DNA of 64,000 nucleotides. Source: Thiohalophilus sp. (lineage in GTDB: Bacteria > Pseudomonadota > Gammaproteobacteria > UBA6429 > Thiohalophilaceae). Positions 7,028 to 16,532 of the stretch are shown piece by piece (position 1 is the stretch's first letter; the number at the start of each line of letters is the position of its first letter). Under the pieces are notes generated by a model. That model worked only from the letters and a program-made list of their open reading frames with translations, ran no database searches and was not told the DNA's origin. The stretch is from NCBI RefSeq assembly GCF_034521165.1, contig NZ_JAXHMV010000008.1:248001-312000 (forward strand), given 5' to 3'. A program made the translations under genes and the position numbers.

Positions 7028-8686
7028 TCAATCGTCCCGATAATCCGGCCAGGCGGCGAGCAGGATGACGATGCCGACGGCGCCCATCACCCAGGAATAG
7101 ACCGGCAGATCGCCGAGCATGGGTTTGGCGTAGCCGTCCAGCGCGGCGAGGATGGTGGCGGAGAGCAGCAGGCTGCCGCCGACGATCGCGCCCCAGGTGC
7201 GGCGGTTGGCGCGGCGGATTTCACCACGTAGCTGGCGCATTTGCTTGTCCTGTAACTCTACGGTCAGGTTGCCTTCCTTGGCCTGCTGCAGCACGTCATG
7301 CACCATGTTGGGCAGTTGCGGCATCCGCTCGGCCCACATGGGGAAGTTGATGCGCAGGTGTTTGATAAAGGCTTTGGGGCCAATCTGCTCGCGTATCCAG
7401 CGCTCCAGAAACGGCTTGGCGGTTTGCCATAAATCGAGTTCGGGATAGAGCTGACGGCCGAGCCCTTCGACATTCAGTAAAGTTTTTTGCAGCAGCACCA
7501 GCTGTGGCTGGACTTCCATGTTGAAACGCCGTGCCGTCTGGAACAGGCGCAGCAACAGATGGCCGAATGAAATCTGGCTCAGGGGCTTGTTGAAAATCGG
7601 TTCACAGACGGTGCGAATGGCCGCTTCAAACTCATCAATGCGGGTATCGGGATCGATCCAGCCCGAATCGATGTGCAGCTGGGCGACGCGGCGATAGTCG
7701 CGGTTGAAAAAGGCGTGAAAATTTTCCGCCAGATAACGTTGATCGCTGGGGTTGAGGGTGCCCATGATGCCGAAGTCCACCGCCAGGTACTGCCCGTCGT
7801 TGGAGACGAAGATATTGCCGGGGTGCATGTCGGCATGAAAGAAACTGTCGCGAAAGACCTGGGTGAAGAAAATTTCCACGCCGTGTTCGGCCAGTGCCTT
7901 GAGGTTGATATTGGCCTGACGTAAGCGGTCGATGTTGCCAATGGGAATGCCCTCGATGCGCTCCATGACCATCACATGCCGGCGACAATAGTCCCAGTAC
8001 ACATCCGGCACATATAACAGTGGCGAGTCGATGAAGTTACGCCGCAGTTGCGAAGCATTGGCGGCCTCGCGGGTCAGGTCCAGCTCATCGAGAATGGTTT
8101 TTTCGAATTCACTGACCACATCGACGGCGTGCAACTGACGGCCGACGGCCCAGTAGCGTTCGAAGGCGCCGGCGAACAGGTACATCAGACCGATATCACG
8201 CCGGATGACGGGCAGGATATTCGGGCGCAAGACCTTGACCACGACTTTCTGGCCATCATGCAGCGTGGCGCCGTGGACCTGGGCGATGGAGGCCGAGGCA
8301 AAAGGTGTCGCGCCGAACTCGGCAAAGACGGCATCGATCGGCTCGCCCAGATCGCGCTCGATGATCGCGCGCGCCTGCTGATCGGAAAACGGCGGGACCT
8401 GATCCTGCAGCCGGGTCAGTTCATCGGCAATGTCGTCGGGCAGCAGATCGCGGCGGGTGGAAAGGATCTGCCCGAACTTGATAAAAATCGGCCCGAGATC
8501 TTCCAGTGCCAGACGCACACGCTCGCCGCGTGGCTGCTTGCGCGACCACCACAGCCAGGGCATGAAGATTTTCAGAATCCGGAAGGGGCGAAACAACGGT
8601 GTGTTGAGCACCAGTCCGTCCAGCCCGTGACGCATCAGCACAAAGCTGATGTAAAACAGACGAAAGAACTGGCTGAGTTGTTTCAT
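7028..8686 (-). CDS. ubiB: UbiB, ubiquinone biosynthesis protein kinase-like ATPase
   Basis: The 552-residue length matches UbiB. Hallmarks are [20 protein letters not shown] (the KxGQ motif, about 70-89), [11 protein letters not shown] (the A-rich loop that replaces the glycine-rich loop), VVKVLRP with the lysine, [13 protein letters not shown] (catalytic-loop region) and [10 protein letters not shown] (DFG). Two hydrophobic helices close the C-terminus (about 500-545), anchoring it to the inner membrane. UbiB supports the late hydroxylation/methylation steps of ubiquinone synthesis. It is transcribed alone here; no ubiE or ubiJ is adjacent in the window. Confidence 0.95.
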   Translation of the reverse strand: MKQLSQFFRLFYISFVLMRHGLDGLVLNTPLFRPFRILKIFMPWLWWSRKQPRGERVRLALEDLGPIFIKFGQILSTRRDLLPDDIADELTRLQDQVPPFSDQQARAIIERDLGEPIDAVFAEFGATPFASASIAQVHGATLHDGQKVVVKVLRPNILPVIRRDIGLMYLFAGAFERYWAVGRQLHAVDVVSEFEKTILDELDLTREAANASQLRRNFIDSPLLYVPDVYWDYCRRHVMVMERIEGIPIGNIDRLRQANINLKALAEHGVEIFFTQVFRDSFFHADMHPGNIFVSNDGQYLAVDFGIMGTLNPSDQRYLAENFHAFFNRDYRRVAQLHIDSGWIDPDTRIDEFEAAIRTVCEPIFNKPLSQISFGHLLLRLFQTARRFNMEVQPQLVLLQKTLLNVEGLGRQLYPELDLWQTAKPFLERWIREQIGPKAFIKHLRINFPMWAERMPQLPNMVHDVLQQAKEGNLTVELQDKQMRQLRGEIRRANRRTWGAIVGGSLLLSATILAALDGYAKPMLGDLPVYSWVMGAVGIVILLAAWPDYRDD

Positions 8687-8758
8687 GCGCGGTCCAGAGC
8701 GAAAATCAAATCAACCCGCATTGTACGGGGAGTGCCAGTCTGAAACCAGCAACAGGAA

Positions 8759-8800
8759 TCAACGCCCCTCGTCCCTCGTCCCTCGTAACTCGTCCCTGTC
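8759..8800. repeat. GACGAGG heptamer repeat at the 3' end of the SDR gene
   Basis: Four or five units of CCTCGTC/CCTCGTA type run in tandem. The last codons of the SDR gene (about RDRDELRGTRDEGR) are made of this repeat. The same heptamer occurs at 19118-19276 and 48066-48105. Confidence 0.75.
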
Positions 8801-9685
8801 TCGTTGGCATGTGGCTTCGAGCCCTTCCTGCAATGTCGGGTACTGCAATTGAATACCCAGTTCCTCGCGCAGTCGTGAGGTATCCATACGCCGTGACTCA
8901 CCCAGGTAGGAGAGCATGCCCTCGCTCAGGGTCTGTTGGGCCTCGTCTCTGTCGATCAACGGCGGGCGTGGCAGTCCGAGAAAATCGGCGACGGTATTGA
9001 AGTACTGGGTCATATTGCTGTCATTGCCATCGCTGACATTATAAATCGCATCCGCTGTGCCGCGTCGGGCGGCGGCGACGCAGATGGCAGCCAGATCGGC
9101 GGCGTGAATGCGATTGGTCTGCGGCGCGAGCGCCTCATGAACCATGGGCACCTGTTCCCGGAGACGTTTGATCGGCAGGCGGTCGGGGCCGTAGATGCCG
9201 CCGACTCGCAACACGATCACCGGCACGGCGTGTTGTCTACCCCATTCGCGCAGCGCCTGCTCGGCGGCATAGCGGCGACGGGCACGATCCACCTGCGGGT
9301 TGGGTGCGGTATCCTCACTAACGATCTCGCCCTGCCGATCGCCGTACACCCCCGAGGTGCTGATATAGACAATCCGCTGTGGGCGGCTCCCCTGTTGATC
9401 GAGGGCCTGTAAAAAGTGCGCCATGCGCGGATCATCCTGGCCGTGTTGCGGCGGTGGCGCAAAGTAATAGACCAGGGCCTGGTTGACCGGCAGATCGCTC
9501 AGGCTGGCCGGGTCATCCAGATCCGCCAGGTATGCCGGGATACCCGTCGCCGTCAGGCGGCCGCCATTGCGGACCAGACCGGTGACCGGGATACCTTCGG
9601 CCTGCCACAGCCGGGCGACACGGCGGCCGATGTCGCCGCAGCCGACGATAAATACCTGTTCAGGGGGTTTTACTGCCGGGTTCAT
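8759..9685 (-). CDS. NAD(P)-binding SDR/epimerase-like protein (YeeZ type)
   Basis: The protein has 308 residues. The N-terminal VFIVGCGDIGRRVARLW (about 11-27) is a Rossmann GxxGxxG-type loop. IVYISTSGVYGDRQG (about 104-118) and VLRVGGIYGPDRLP (about 157-170) are the active-site strand and post-tyrosine motif of atypical extended SDRs. The family is related to E. coli YeeZ; the substrate is not known. The final 14 residues are encoded by the GACGAGG repeat and are probably not part of the ancestral protein. Confidence 0.8.
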   Translation of the reverse strand: MNPAVKPPEQVFIVGCGDIGRRVARLWQAEGIPVTGLVRNGGRLTATGIPAYLADLDDPASLSDLPVNQALVYYFAPPPQHGQDDPRMAHFLQALDQQGSRPQRIVYISTSGVYGDRQGEIVSEDTAPNPQVDRARRRYAAEQALREWGRQHAVPVIVLRVGGIYGPDRLPIKRLREQVPMVHEALAPQTNRIHAADLAAICVAAARRGTADAIYNVSDGNDSNMTQYFNTVADFLGLPRPPLIDRDEAQQTLSEGMLSYLGESRRMDTSRLREELGIQLQYPTLQEGLEATCQRDRDELRGTRDEGR

Positions 9686-9729
9686 TAGGAGATAATTCCG
9701 CGCTTTGTGATGAGAAGTTGAGCAATTTT

Positions 9730-10746
9730 ATGCGTTTTTCCGTCAAAGTCGAGCCCAGTGGCCACACCTTTTTGGTAGAAGAGGATGAACCGATCCTGGA
9801 CGCGGCGCTGCACCATGGTCTGGCCCTGCCCTACGGCTGCCGTAACGGGGCCTGCGGATCCTGCATGGGCAAGGTGGTGGAAGGCAAGATCGCCTATCCC
9901 GACGATGAGCTGCCCCCGGCGTTGACAGAAGAGCAGGCCACCGCCGGCATGGCGCTGTTTTGCCAGGCACGGGCCCGGGGCAACCTGGTGATCGAAACCC
10001 GCGAGGTGGCAGAGGGTCAGGACATCCCGATTAAAAAGCTGCCGAGCCGCATCGCCGAGATGACCCGCCTGAACCATGATGTCATGTTGCTCAAACTCAA
10101 GCTGCCCAGCACCGAACGATTGCAGTTTCTGGCCGGCCAGTATGTGGATTTCATTCTCAAGGATGGCCGGCGGCGCAGTTTTTCCCTGGCCAACGCACCG
10201 CATGACGATGACTATCTGGTTTTGCACATCCGGCATGTCGAAGGCGGCCGTTTTACCGGTGAAGTGTTCGACAAGATGAAGGTCAAGGATATCCTGCGCA
10301 TCGAAGGCCCGTTCGGGGGGTTTTATCTGCGCGAGGAGTCGGACCGGCCGATCATCTTCATGGCCGGTGGCACCGGATTTGCCCCCATCAAGGGCATGAT
10401 TGAACATGCCTTCGCGACCGGGATCGAGCGGCCCATGCATCTGTACTGGGGCGCACGGGCGCGACAGGATCTGTATTTGCCCGAACTGCCCGAACAGTGG
10501 GCCGAAGCGCATACCCATTTCAGTTACACCCCGGTGCTCTCCGAGCCCATGGCGGACGATCACTGGCAGGGGCGAACCGGTTATGTGCACGATGCGATAA
10601 TCACCGATCATCCGCAGCTGGCCGGTTACGACATCTATGCCTCGGGTCCGCCGCCGATGGTCTATGCCGGTCAGGACGCCTTCCCCGCCCACGGCCTGGA
10701 TCTGGAACACTATTATTCCGACGCGTTTGAATACAACAAGGATTGA
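9730..10746 (+). CDS. 2Fe-2S ferredoxin-NAD(P)H reductase (CDP-6-deoxy-delta-3,4-glucoseen reductase type)
   Basis: The N-terminal 90 residues form a plant-type ferredoxin domain with the cluster motif CRNGACGSC and a distal cysteine in MALFCQAR. The FAD domain has RRRSFSLANAP (RxYS-like) and GPFGGFYLR, and the NAD domain has FMAGGTGFAPIKGMIEH and the C-terminal YASGPPPMV. The 338-residue architecture matches CDP-glucoseen reductase-like and phenol-hydroxylase-type electron-transfer proteins. The ATG at 9730 was preferred to the TTG at 9718. No sugar-deoxygenation partner is nearby, so a role as a general oxygenase or UbiX/UbiD-linked reductase is possible. Confidence 0.85.
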   Translation: MRFSVKVEPSGHTFLVEEDEPILDAALHHGLALPYGCRNGACGSCMGKVVEGKIAYPDDELPPALTEEQATAGMALFCQARARGNLVIETREVAEGQDIPIKKLPSRIAEMTRLNHDVMLLKLKLPSTERLQFLAGQYVDFILKDGRRRSFSLANAPHDDDYLVLHIRHVEGGRFTGEVFDKMKVKDILRIEGPFGGFYLREESDRPIIFMAGGTGFAPIKGMIEHAFATGIERPMHLYWGARARQDLYLPELPEQWAEAHTHFSYTPVLSEPMADDHWQGRTGYVHDAIITDHPQLAGYDIYASGPPPMVYAGQDAFPAHGLDLEHYYSDAFEYNKD

Positions 10747-10831
10747 GGGAACAGGCGGGTCGCAAATCCCCACAGTTCTGCTATCTTTGGAAACAGGACA
10801 GTCGGTGCCGTAACAAAGGAACACTCAGGTG

Positions 10832-11098
10832 ATGGATTCGGTCGGGGAAAAAGGCAGTCGTCTGCTGGATGAGACGGCCCAGTTATGCGATTTGTTGCGC
10901 ATGGCGCATGGCACGGCCCATCGCATGCAGCAGGATCTGCATGGTGATATTTACGACAAAACGTCTGAGGTGGTCACTCAGCTGCATGATCTGCGCGTGG
11001 TATGTAACAACCTGTTCGATGAAGTTGCCAAAGAAGTCGGCGAGATGGAATCGGGTGAATACGAAATCCGGTCCGACGCTGCCTCAGATCGTCAGTAA
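10832..11098 (+). CDS. small hypothetical helical protein
   Basis: I do not recognise this 88-residue protein. It is predicted almost fully helical and acidic (GDIYDKTSEVVTQLHDLRVV, DEVAKEVGEMESGEYEI), without a signal peptide or membrane segment. An AAAGGA lies upstream of the start at 10832; a GTG at 10829 is also possible. Its 3' end overlaps the convergent hemY by 15 bases. Confidence 0.55.
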   Translation: MDSVGEKGSRLLDETAQLCDLLRMAHGTAHRMQQDLHGDIYDKTSEVVTQLHDLRVVCNNLFDEVAKEVGEMESGEYEIRSDAASDRQ

Positions 11099-12256
11099 CA
11101 ATCCCTTGCGATAATATTCGGCGGCCAGATCCGTTTCATTGAGCCGGTCCAGTAACTGCCCCAGCTCGCGGCAGGTTTCGGGCTGTTCATGATTGCCCAG
11201 GCTGGCTTCCAGGTAGCTGCGGGCCTTGCCCCACAAGTCGCAATGCATGGCCAGTCGGCCCAGGGTCAATAATAGATTGGCGTTGTTTTCCCGCCCTTTT
11301 AACCAGTGCTCCGCCTGTTGTAACTGGCGATCCGGGCTGGTCGATTGCACCAGGCCATACAGGCGCACCAGCTCGTTGTTGTATTCCCGTTTGATCGCAT
11401 CGCGCAGAATCGACTCGGCCGTATCGTGTTGATCCAGGGCGATCAGGTGCGAGGCATATTCTTCCGCCAGGTCCTGATCGTGACGCAGGTTACGCGGAAT
11501 CTGTTGCCAGATATTGTTGAGGTCTTCCGCCTTGTGGCCATTGATCTGTAACAGGTTGCGATAGACGGTTTTACTTAACCGATCATGTGCCTTTTCGTCG
11601 AGGACATGGTATTTGTCGAGTTTGGGCAGCAGGGCCTGCAGATCGGCCCAGCTGTGCAGTTGTTCGTACAGCTGCGCCAGCAGATAGAGCACATGGGGAT
11701 GACGCGGTGCCAGGGATTGCAAATGCATCAGCGAGGCCAGGGATTGTTCCAGCTGACCATGAGCCAGTTGCAGCTCCGCCTGGGTCAGTTCCACCGCGAC
11801 ATCCGCGCCCGGCGCGCTGTTATGCGCCAGCGACAGATAATGATCGCGGCGTTCGTGGGCATGCTGTTTTTGCGCCGCACGGGCGGCCGACAGGTAATTG
11901 AGCAGCGGGGTGTCGCTGTCTTTGGCGTGATTGATCAGGGCCCGTTCGGCGCGTCGCCAGTTGCCTTCGGCCAGTTCGATGAGGCCGCGATTGGAGGAAT
12001 GACGTGCCTTGCGCCGGCGCCGCAGCTGACGCCAGCGGCGCAAGCGCCCCGGTACATGCCAGCCGCGCACCAGCGTGCGAATCACAAAGTAGAGCAGAAT
12101 AAAACCGATCACGATGATACTGGCAAACAGCGACAGACTCATCTCCATCGTGGTCTGGCCCCGGCTGATCAGCACATAACCCGGGTCCTGATAGGCCAGC
12201 AGCCCGAGCAGCACGGCCGCCAGCAGAATCAAAAAGGCCGTGAACAACCACTTCAT
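11084..12256 (-). CDS. hemY: HemY, haem-biosynthesis-associated TPR protein
   Basis: The 390-residue protein has two N-terminal membrane helices (about 5-20 and 41-61) and then a soluble helical TPR domain, for example RGLIELAEGNWRRAERALIN and LAAEYYRKGLLL. This is the gammaproteobacterial HemY and not the protoporphyrinogen oxidase of Gram-positive bacteria. It is the last gene of hemC-hemD-hemX-hemY, with its start overlapping the hemX stop by 4 bases. HemY is a membrane-associated partner in haem synthesis; its exact step is not settled. Confidence 0.92.
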   Translation of the reverse strand: MKWLFTAFLILLAAVLLGLLAYQDPGYVLISRGQTTMEMSLSLFASIIVIGFILLYFVIRTLVRGWHVPGRLRRWRQLRRRRKARHSSNRGLIELAEGNWRRAERALINHAKDSDTPLLNYLSAARAAQKQHAHERRDHYLSLAHNSAPGADVAVELTQAELQLAHGQLEQSLASLMHLQSLAPRHPHVLYLLAQLYEQLHSWADLQALLPKLDKYHVLDEKAHDRLSKTVYRNLLQINGHKAEDLNNIWQQIPRNLRHDQDLAEEYASHLIALDQHDTAESILRDAIKREYNNELVRLYGLVQSTSPDRQLQQAEHWLKGRENNANLLLTLGRLAMHCDLWGKARSYLEASLGNHEQPETCRELGQLLDRLNETDLAAEYYRKGLLLTI

Positions 12257-13419
12257 GAGGCGTCGCTTTCGGTTGTGTCGGCGGGCGCGTCACTGCCTTG
12301 CGCGGGAGGCTCGTCGCCGAGGCGACGTTGTTGCCGGAAGCGCTCCAGTGCCTGATGGGTGTCGCTGATATCCGGCAGCTCGGGATGAATCTCCCGCCCG
12401 GCCAGCTCAGCCAGTTGCTCGAGGGTCTGCCGGGTCGGCGCCTGCTCGGTGTCGAAATAGGTTTCCACCCACTGGCGGGCCTGTTGCAGCCGCTCCTGAT
12501 AGACGCGGGTCTGGCCGTTCAGCAGGGCCAGGCGCGCCTGCTCGAGTTGTAACTGCAGGTTCTGGGTCAGGAAGAAGCGTTGCTCCGGGGCCAGTAGCGG
12601 CTGGATCGGTTCATCATGCTGACGAATCACCACCAGGGATTTGAGATCCTGCCACAGGGCCTCCGGCAGTTCGCGCCAGGTCTCCACCTTATCGCTCTGC
12701 GAGGCCGTCTCCTGCTGTTGGCGGGTCCGGGGATCGGGGGTGGCCAGCGGCAGGCGGGGAATATCCCCGGCCAGGCTGCTCAGGCTGAAGGAAAGGCCGG
12801 CCAGATCGGGCTGATCGACGGCCCGCAAATCATTGATATCGGCGGCAATCCGCTGGCGGATTTTCAGCAGGCCGGGATCGGCCACTTCATGCAGTCGCTC
12901 GTCAGCCGACTGCAGGGCAACGATGGCGGTGGCCACGTCCCGTTCCAGCAACAGCCGGTGATTGGCCAGTTTGAGCAGGTATTCGGCCTCGGTCAGCAGC
13001 CAGTCATTACGCAGATGGCTGCGGCTTTTGATCAGGGTCTGCAGCGCGTCATCCAGGTTCCGCTGGCGGGTTTGCAGCTGCTGCAGCTGATCGTCCTGGC
13101 GGCTGTTCTGCTCACTGTGTTGTTGGCGCAGGCCGGTGAGGGTCTCCTGCAGCGCGGCCAGTTGCTGGCGTTGTTCGCCGGCCAGCTGTTGCTGGGTCTG
13201 CCACAGATAATAGCCGCCGGCCCCCACACCCAGGGCGCCCAGCAGCCCCAGCAAGGCGACAAACAGGGCGACGCCGACACCGCGCGTACGCGGGGCCGGT
13301 TCCCCGGCGGGCGCCGTCGTCTCGCCCGATTCCGATTCCGGTTCCGGGACCGGCGGATTGTCGGCGTCGTCATCCCCGGGCGGGGTGGTGTCGTTGTGTG
13401 GCTTGTCGTTGTCAGTCAT
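12253..13419 (-). CDS. hemX: HemX membrane protein
   Basis: The 388-residue protein has an acidic, proline-rich cytoplasmic tail (1-50), one membrane helix (GVALFVALLGLLGALGVGAG, about 49-68) and a glutamine-rich coiled coil (about 75-130). A helical periplasmic domain follows, with LLTEAEYLLKLANHRLLLER, a well-conserved HemX motif. It was once annotated as uroporphyrinogen-III methyltransferase but has no SAM-binding motif. It sits between hemD and hemY. Confidence 0.9.
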   Translation of the reverse strand: MTDNDKPHNDTTPPGDDDADNPPVPEPESESGETTAPAGEPAPRTRGVGVALFVALLGLLGALGVGAGGYYLWQTQQQLAGEQRQQLAALQETLTGLRQQHSEQNSRQDDQLQQLQTRQRNLDDALQTLIKSRSHLRNDWLLTEAEYLLKLANHRLLLERDVATAIVALQSADERLHEVADPGLLKIRQRIAADINDLRAVDQPDLAGLSFSLSSLAGDIPRLPLATPDPRTRQQQETASQSDKVETWRELPEALWQDLKSLVVIRQHDEPIQPLLAPEQRFFLTQNLQLQLEQARLALLNGQTRVYQERLQQARQWVETYFDTEQAPTRQTLEQLAELAGREIHPELPDISDTHQALERFRQQRRLGDEPPAQGSDAPADTTESDAS

Positions 13420-13425
13420 GACCTG

Positions 13426-14202
13426 TTACTCAGCATGGCGCCAGTGGCGCAGGGTGTCGAGCAGCCCCTGATCGCCGGGTTGTTCGCAGACCTGTATCGG
13501 TCCGGTAAAGCCCCGTTGCCGGGCGGCGTCGGCAATGCGTTGATGAAACACCACCAGCGGGGTGTGTTGCAATGTTTCCTGTTCGCTTTTGCCCATCTCC
13601 AGCAGGTTATCCAGCGCTTCGCTGCTGCTGAGGCTGATGATATCAATCTCGCCCCGACGCAGCGGCCCGAGCAGGGTTTCGGGATCATTGGCCGGTTTAA
13701 CCCGGCGATACACCTCAGCATACCCCACCTGCGCGCCCCTGGCACGCAGGCTGGTCGCCAGTTTTTCACGCCCGCCCTCGCCGCGCACGATCAGCACCCG
13801 TTTGTTGCGAATCTGTGGTTGTTGCAGCGCTGGCAGGGCCAGCAGGGCTTCACTATCATGGCCCTGTTGCGGCAGCAGCTCGGGCGAACGCCCGGCGGCC
13901 TGTTGCAGGGCGCGGGCGGTGCCGCGGCCGACACAGGCGAGTGGCAGGTTGTTGGGCAAGCCGTCGGGCAACAGGACCAGGGCATGCTGTACCGCGTTGG
14001 GACTGATGAAGATGAGCAGGTCATACTCCCGCAGCCGGCTCAGGGCCTGTTGCGCGGCGGCGGGGTCGGCGGGTTGGTCGATGGCCAGCAGGGGGAACAG
14101 CAATGGCCGCGCACCGGCCTGCTCCAGCTGCTGTTGCAGGTCGGCGCTCTGGTGAGGCGGGCGGGTGATGACCACCCGCAAGCCGGCCAGATCATTCGGC
14201 AT
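13426..14202 (-). CDS. hemD: uroporphyrinogen-III synthase
   Basis: The start [20 protein letters not shown] at 14202 was chosen because it matches the family N-terminus; the frame is open upstream only because it lies over hemC. The protein has 258 residues. [14 protein letters not shown] and [19 protein letters not shown] are the two conserved S/T-S/P-N-A motifs around the active-site cleft. It cyclises hydroxymethylbilane with inversion of ring D. The start overlaps the hemC stop by 11 bases, indicating translational coupling. Confidence 0.93.
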   Translation of the reverse strand: MPNDLAGLRVVITRPPHQSADLQQQLEQAGARPLLFPLLAIDQPADPAAAQQALSRLREYDLLIFISPNAVQHALVLLPDGLPNNLPLACVGRGTARALQQAAGRSPELLPQQGHDSEALLALPALQQPQIRNKRVLIVRGEGGREKLATSLRARGAQVGYAEVYRRVKPANDPETLLGPLRRGEIDIISLSSSEALDNLLEMGKSEQETLQHTPLVVFHQRIADAARQRGFTGPIQVCEQPGDQGLLDTLRHWRHAE

Positions 14203-15118
14203 ACAGCGCGTCCAGAATCGCATCGGCGCCGCGCGAGAGCAGGTCTTCGGCCAGCACCCGGCCCAGTTCGGCGGCGTCTTCCGGCTGGCCGGCAATTTCA
14301 CCGCGCACGATTTCGCTGCCGTCGGTTCGCCCGACCAGACCGCGCAGCAGAATGACGCCGTGGGACAGTTCGGCGTAGCCGGCGATCGGGACCTGGCAGC
14401 CGCCGTTGAGGCGGTGGTTCATGGCCCGCTCGGCGCGCACCCGCAGCGCGGTGGTCTTGTCGTTGAGCGGGGCGATCAGCCGGTTGACGCGTTCATCGTC
14501 GCGGCGACATTCGATACCGACCGCGCCCTGGCCGATGGCCGGCAGGCTGATCTCCGGACCCAGGAACCGGGTGATGCGTTGCTCGAAGCCCAGCCGTTTG
14601 AGGCCGGCGGCGGCGAGGATGATGGCGTCATACTGGCCGTCATCCAGCTTCTGCAAGCGCGTGTTCACATTGCCGCGCAGGTCGATGATGTGTAAATCCG
14701 GCCGCAGCTCGGCGATCTGGCACTGGCGGCGCAGGCTGGACGTACCCAGGCGGGCGCCTTGTGGGAGATCTTCCAGGGTTTTATGAGTGTTGGAGACGAA
14801 GGCGTCGCGCGGATCCTCGCGCGGACAGATGACCGGCAGATGCAGTCCCTCGGGCAGCTCCACCGGCACATCCTTCATCGAATGCACGGCGATATCGGCC
14901 TCGCCAGTGAGCAGACCGGTCTCCAGCTCCTTGACGAACAGCCCCTTGCCACCCACCTTGGCCAGCGGGGTATCGAGGATCTTGTCGCCCTGGGTGGTCA
15001 TTTTGACCAGCTCCACCTGCAGGTCGGCGTGGCTGGCTTCCAGCGCGGCCTTGACGTATTCGGCCTGCCACAGGGCCAGCTGGCTTTTGCGTGTCGCGAT
15101 GCGGAGAATCTCGGTCAT
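14192..15118 (-). CDS. hemC: porphobilinogen deaminase (hydroxymethylbilane synthase)
   Basis: The 308-residue protein starts [20 protein letters not shown], the usual N-terminus. [15 protein letters not shown] holds catalytic Asp-84-equivalent residues, [13 protein letters not shown] binds substrate carboxylates, and [12 protein letters not shown] carries the cysteine that anchors the dipyrromethane cofactor. It polymerises four porphobilinogens into hydroxymethylbilane. It leads the hemCDXY operon and is divergent from a thioredoxin-like gene. Confidence 0.97.
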   Translation of the reverse strand: MTEILRIATRKSQLALWQAEYVKAALEASHADLQVELVKMTTQGDKILDTPLAKVGGKGLFVKELETGLLTGEADIAVHSMKDVPVELPEGLHLPVICPREDPRDAFVSNTHKTLEDLPQGARLGTSSLRRQCQIAELRPDLHIIDLRGNVNTRLQKLDDGQYDAIILAAAGLKRLGFEQRITRFLGPEISLPAIGQGAVGIECRRDDERVNRLIAPLNDKTTALRVRAERAMNHRLNGGCQVPIAGYAELSHGVILLRGLVGRTDGSEIVRGEIAGQPEDAAELGRVLAEDLLSRGADAILDALYAE

Positions 15119-15171
15119 GCCTTACTCTTGGTTTAAAATTAATAGGGATATAAAAAGAGGTTATAAAACTT

Positions 15172-15202
15172 TTGCGGAGCGATTCGCACAAACCTTTATA
15201 AT
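15172..15202 (+). promoter_or_regulatory. sigma-70-type promoter candidate for the thioredoxin-like gene
   Basis: A perfect TATAAT (15197-15202) lies 30 bases before the start codon. The best -35 match is TTGCGG (15172-15177) with a 19-bp spacer, longer than ideal. Confidence 0.4.
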
Positions 15203-15232
15203 ACACCAATTCCCACTGGCCCCGATGCCCCG

Positions 15233-15763
15233 ATGTTAAGACGTTTACTGCTCACTTTCCTGTTACCCCTGCTGATGACGCTGCCCGTGAGTGCGACCGG
15301 TTCGGGCGCTCCCGCCTACAAGGTGCCGCGAACCACGGATCTGAAAGCCGACGGCCAGCTGGCGCGCCGACAAAATCTGCCGATCCTGATCATGTTTTCC
15401 CAGACCGGCTGCAGTTATTGCGAGCAGGTGCTGGAGCAGTTTCTTGAGCCCATGCGCAAAAGCGGTGACTATACCGACAAGGTGATCATGCGCAGGATCA
15501 AGCTCGATGCTTTCGAGGAGATAAAGGATTTTGACGGCCAGTGGCGCGAGCCGGATGAGATCGCCCTGCGCTACCGGGCCAGTGTTACGCCGACCGTGGT
15601 GTTTGTCGACTATCGCGGCCATGAACTGGCCGAGCGGATTCTCGGGCTGACCACCGTGGACTTTTACGGGGGTGAACTGGATGATGCGATCGATCTGGCC
15701 TTGCAGCGGCTGCGGCCGGTAAATCTGTCGCTGCAGCCAGGGTCGGATAAGCGCTTGCAATAA
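15233..15763 (+). CDS. periplasmic thioredoxin-fold protein (SoxW/TlpA-like)
   Basis: The protein has 176 residues with a signal peptide (about 1-22, ending PVSATG). The redox motif CSYC sits in FSQTGCSYCEQVLEQFLEPM, and the cis-proline loop is SVTPTVVFVDYRG. This matches SoxW-like and DsbE-like thiol reductases exported to the periplasm. It is divergent from hemC and convergent with algR, and stands alone. A second protein of this type lies at 29826-30290 next to sox-associated genes. Confidence 0.85.
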   Translation: MLRRLLLTFLLPLLMTLPVSATGSGAPAYKVPRTTDLKADGQLARRQNLPILIMFSQTGCSYCEQVLEQFLEPMRKSGDYTDKVIMRRIKLDAFEEIKDFDGQWREPDEIALRYRASVTPTVVFVDYRGHELAERILGLTTVDFYGGELDDAIDLALQRLRPVNLSLQPGSDKRLQ

Positions 15764-15767
15764 CGCT

Positions 15768-16532
15768 TCAATCTCCCGCCGCCGACAGGCTGCGCAGCAG
15801 TTCCCGCACCTGCGGCAAGTGGCGGCGGCTGACTTCCAGCTGATGATCGCCATGGCGCAACTGCAAGAATACCCGCCCTTCCTTATCCTTGCGTAATCCC
15901 GCGATAAATTGTTTGGCCACCAGCGCGTTGCGGTGGATGCGGATGAATTGATCCGCGAATTTCTGTTCCAGGGATTTGAGCGGCTCCTCGATCAGTACTT
16001 CCCCCGCCTGATAACAGACGGTCACGTATTTGTGTTCGGCCAGAAAATAAAGCACTTCGCTGATCGGCACCAGGCGCACGCCGCTCTGGACCCGGGCGCT
16101 GATATGCAGGGGGGACGTCTCCTGTTCCTGTTGCAGTTGCGCCAGGGACTGTAACTGGGCACGGGTTAACTGGGTGGCGGCCTGCAGGGCCTGTTCCAGT
16201 TGTTGCTGCTTGATCGGTTTGAGCAGGTAATCCACCGCATGGTTTTTGAACGCCTGCAGGGCATATTGATCGTAAGCCGTGGTAAAAATGATCGCCGGCG
16301 GGTTGGGCAGCTTGTTGAGATGTTCCGCTGCCTCCATGCCGTCCATGCCGGGCATGCGAATATCCAGCAGCACGACATCCGGCTGGTGTTGCTGGACCCG
16401 CTCCAGTACCTGCCGGCCATTGGCCGCCTCGCCGATGACCTGCCATCCGTTCAGGGCGCCGAGCAGGGATTGCAGGCGCGAACGGGCCAGTGGTTCGTCA
16501 TCGGCGATCAGAATTTTCATGCCAGGGCTCAT
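15768..16532 (-). CDS. algR: LytTR response regulator AlgR
   Basis: The receiver domain begins MKILIADDEPLARSRL, with the phospho-accepting aspartate in VVLLDIRMPGMDG and the switch lysine in DYLLKPIKQQ. The C-terminal LytTR DNA-binding domain runs from about 150 to 245 (VLYFLAEHKYVTVCYQAGEV, FIRIHRNALVAKQFI). In Pseudomonas AlgR controls alginate, type IV pili and virulence. ATG codons exist at 16532 and 16520; the latter matches the family start. It overlaps the kinase gene algZ upstream. Confidence 0.92.
   Translation of the reverse strand: MSPGMKILIADDEPLARSRLQSLLGALNGWQVIGEAANGRQVLERVQQHQPDVVLLDIRMPGMDGMEAAEHLNKLPNPPAIIFTTAYDQYALQAFKNHAVDYLLKPIKQQQLEQALQAATQLTRAQLQSLAQLQQEQETSPLHISARVQSGVRLVPISEVLYFLAEHKYVTVCYQAGEVLIEEPLKSLEQKFADQFIRIHRNALVAKQFIAGLRKDKEGRVFLQLRHGDHQLEVSRRHLPQVRELLRSLSAAGD

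Noticed and set aside
9685..10824. 379-residue minus-strand open frame
   Set aside because: It is antisense to the ferredoxin reductase, whose cofactor motifs are all present.
12616..14355. 579-residue plus-strand open frame
   Set aside because: It is antisense to hemX, hemD and hemC, which have clear family motifs; it is glycine/glutamine/arginine-rich as expected of a GC-rich shadow.
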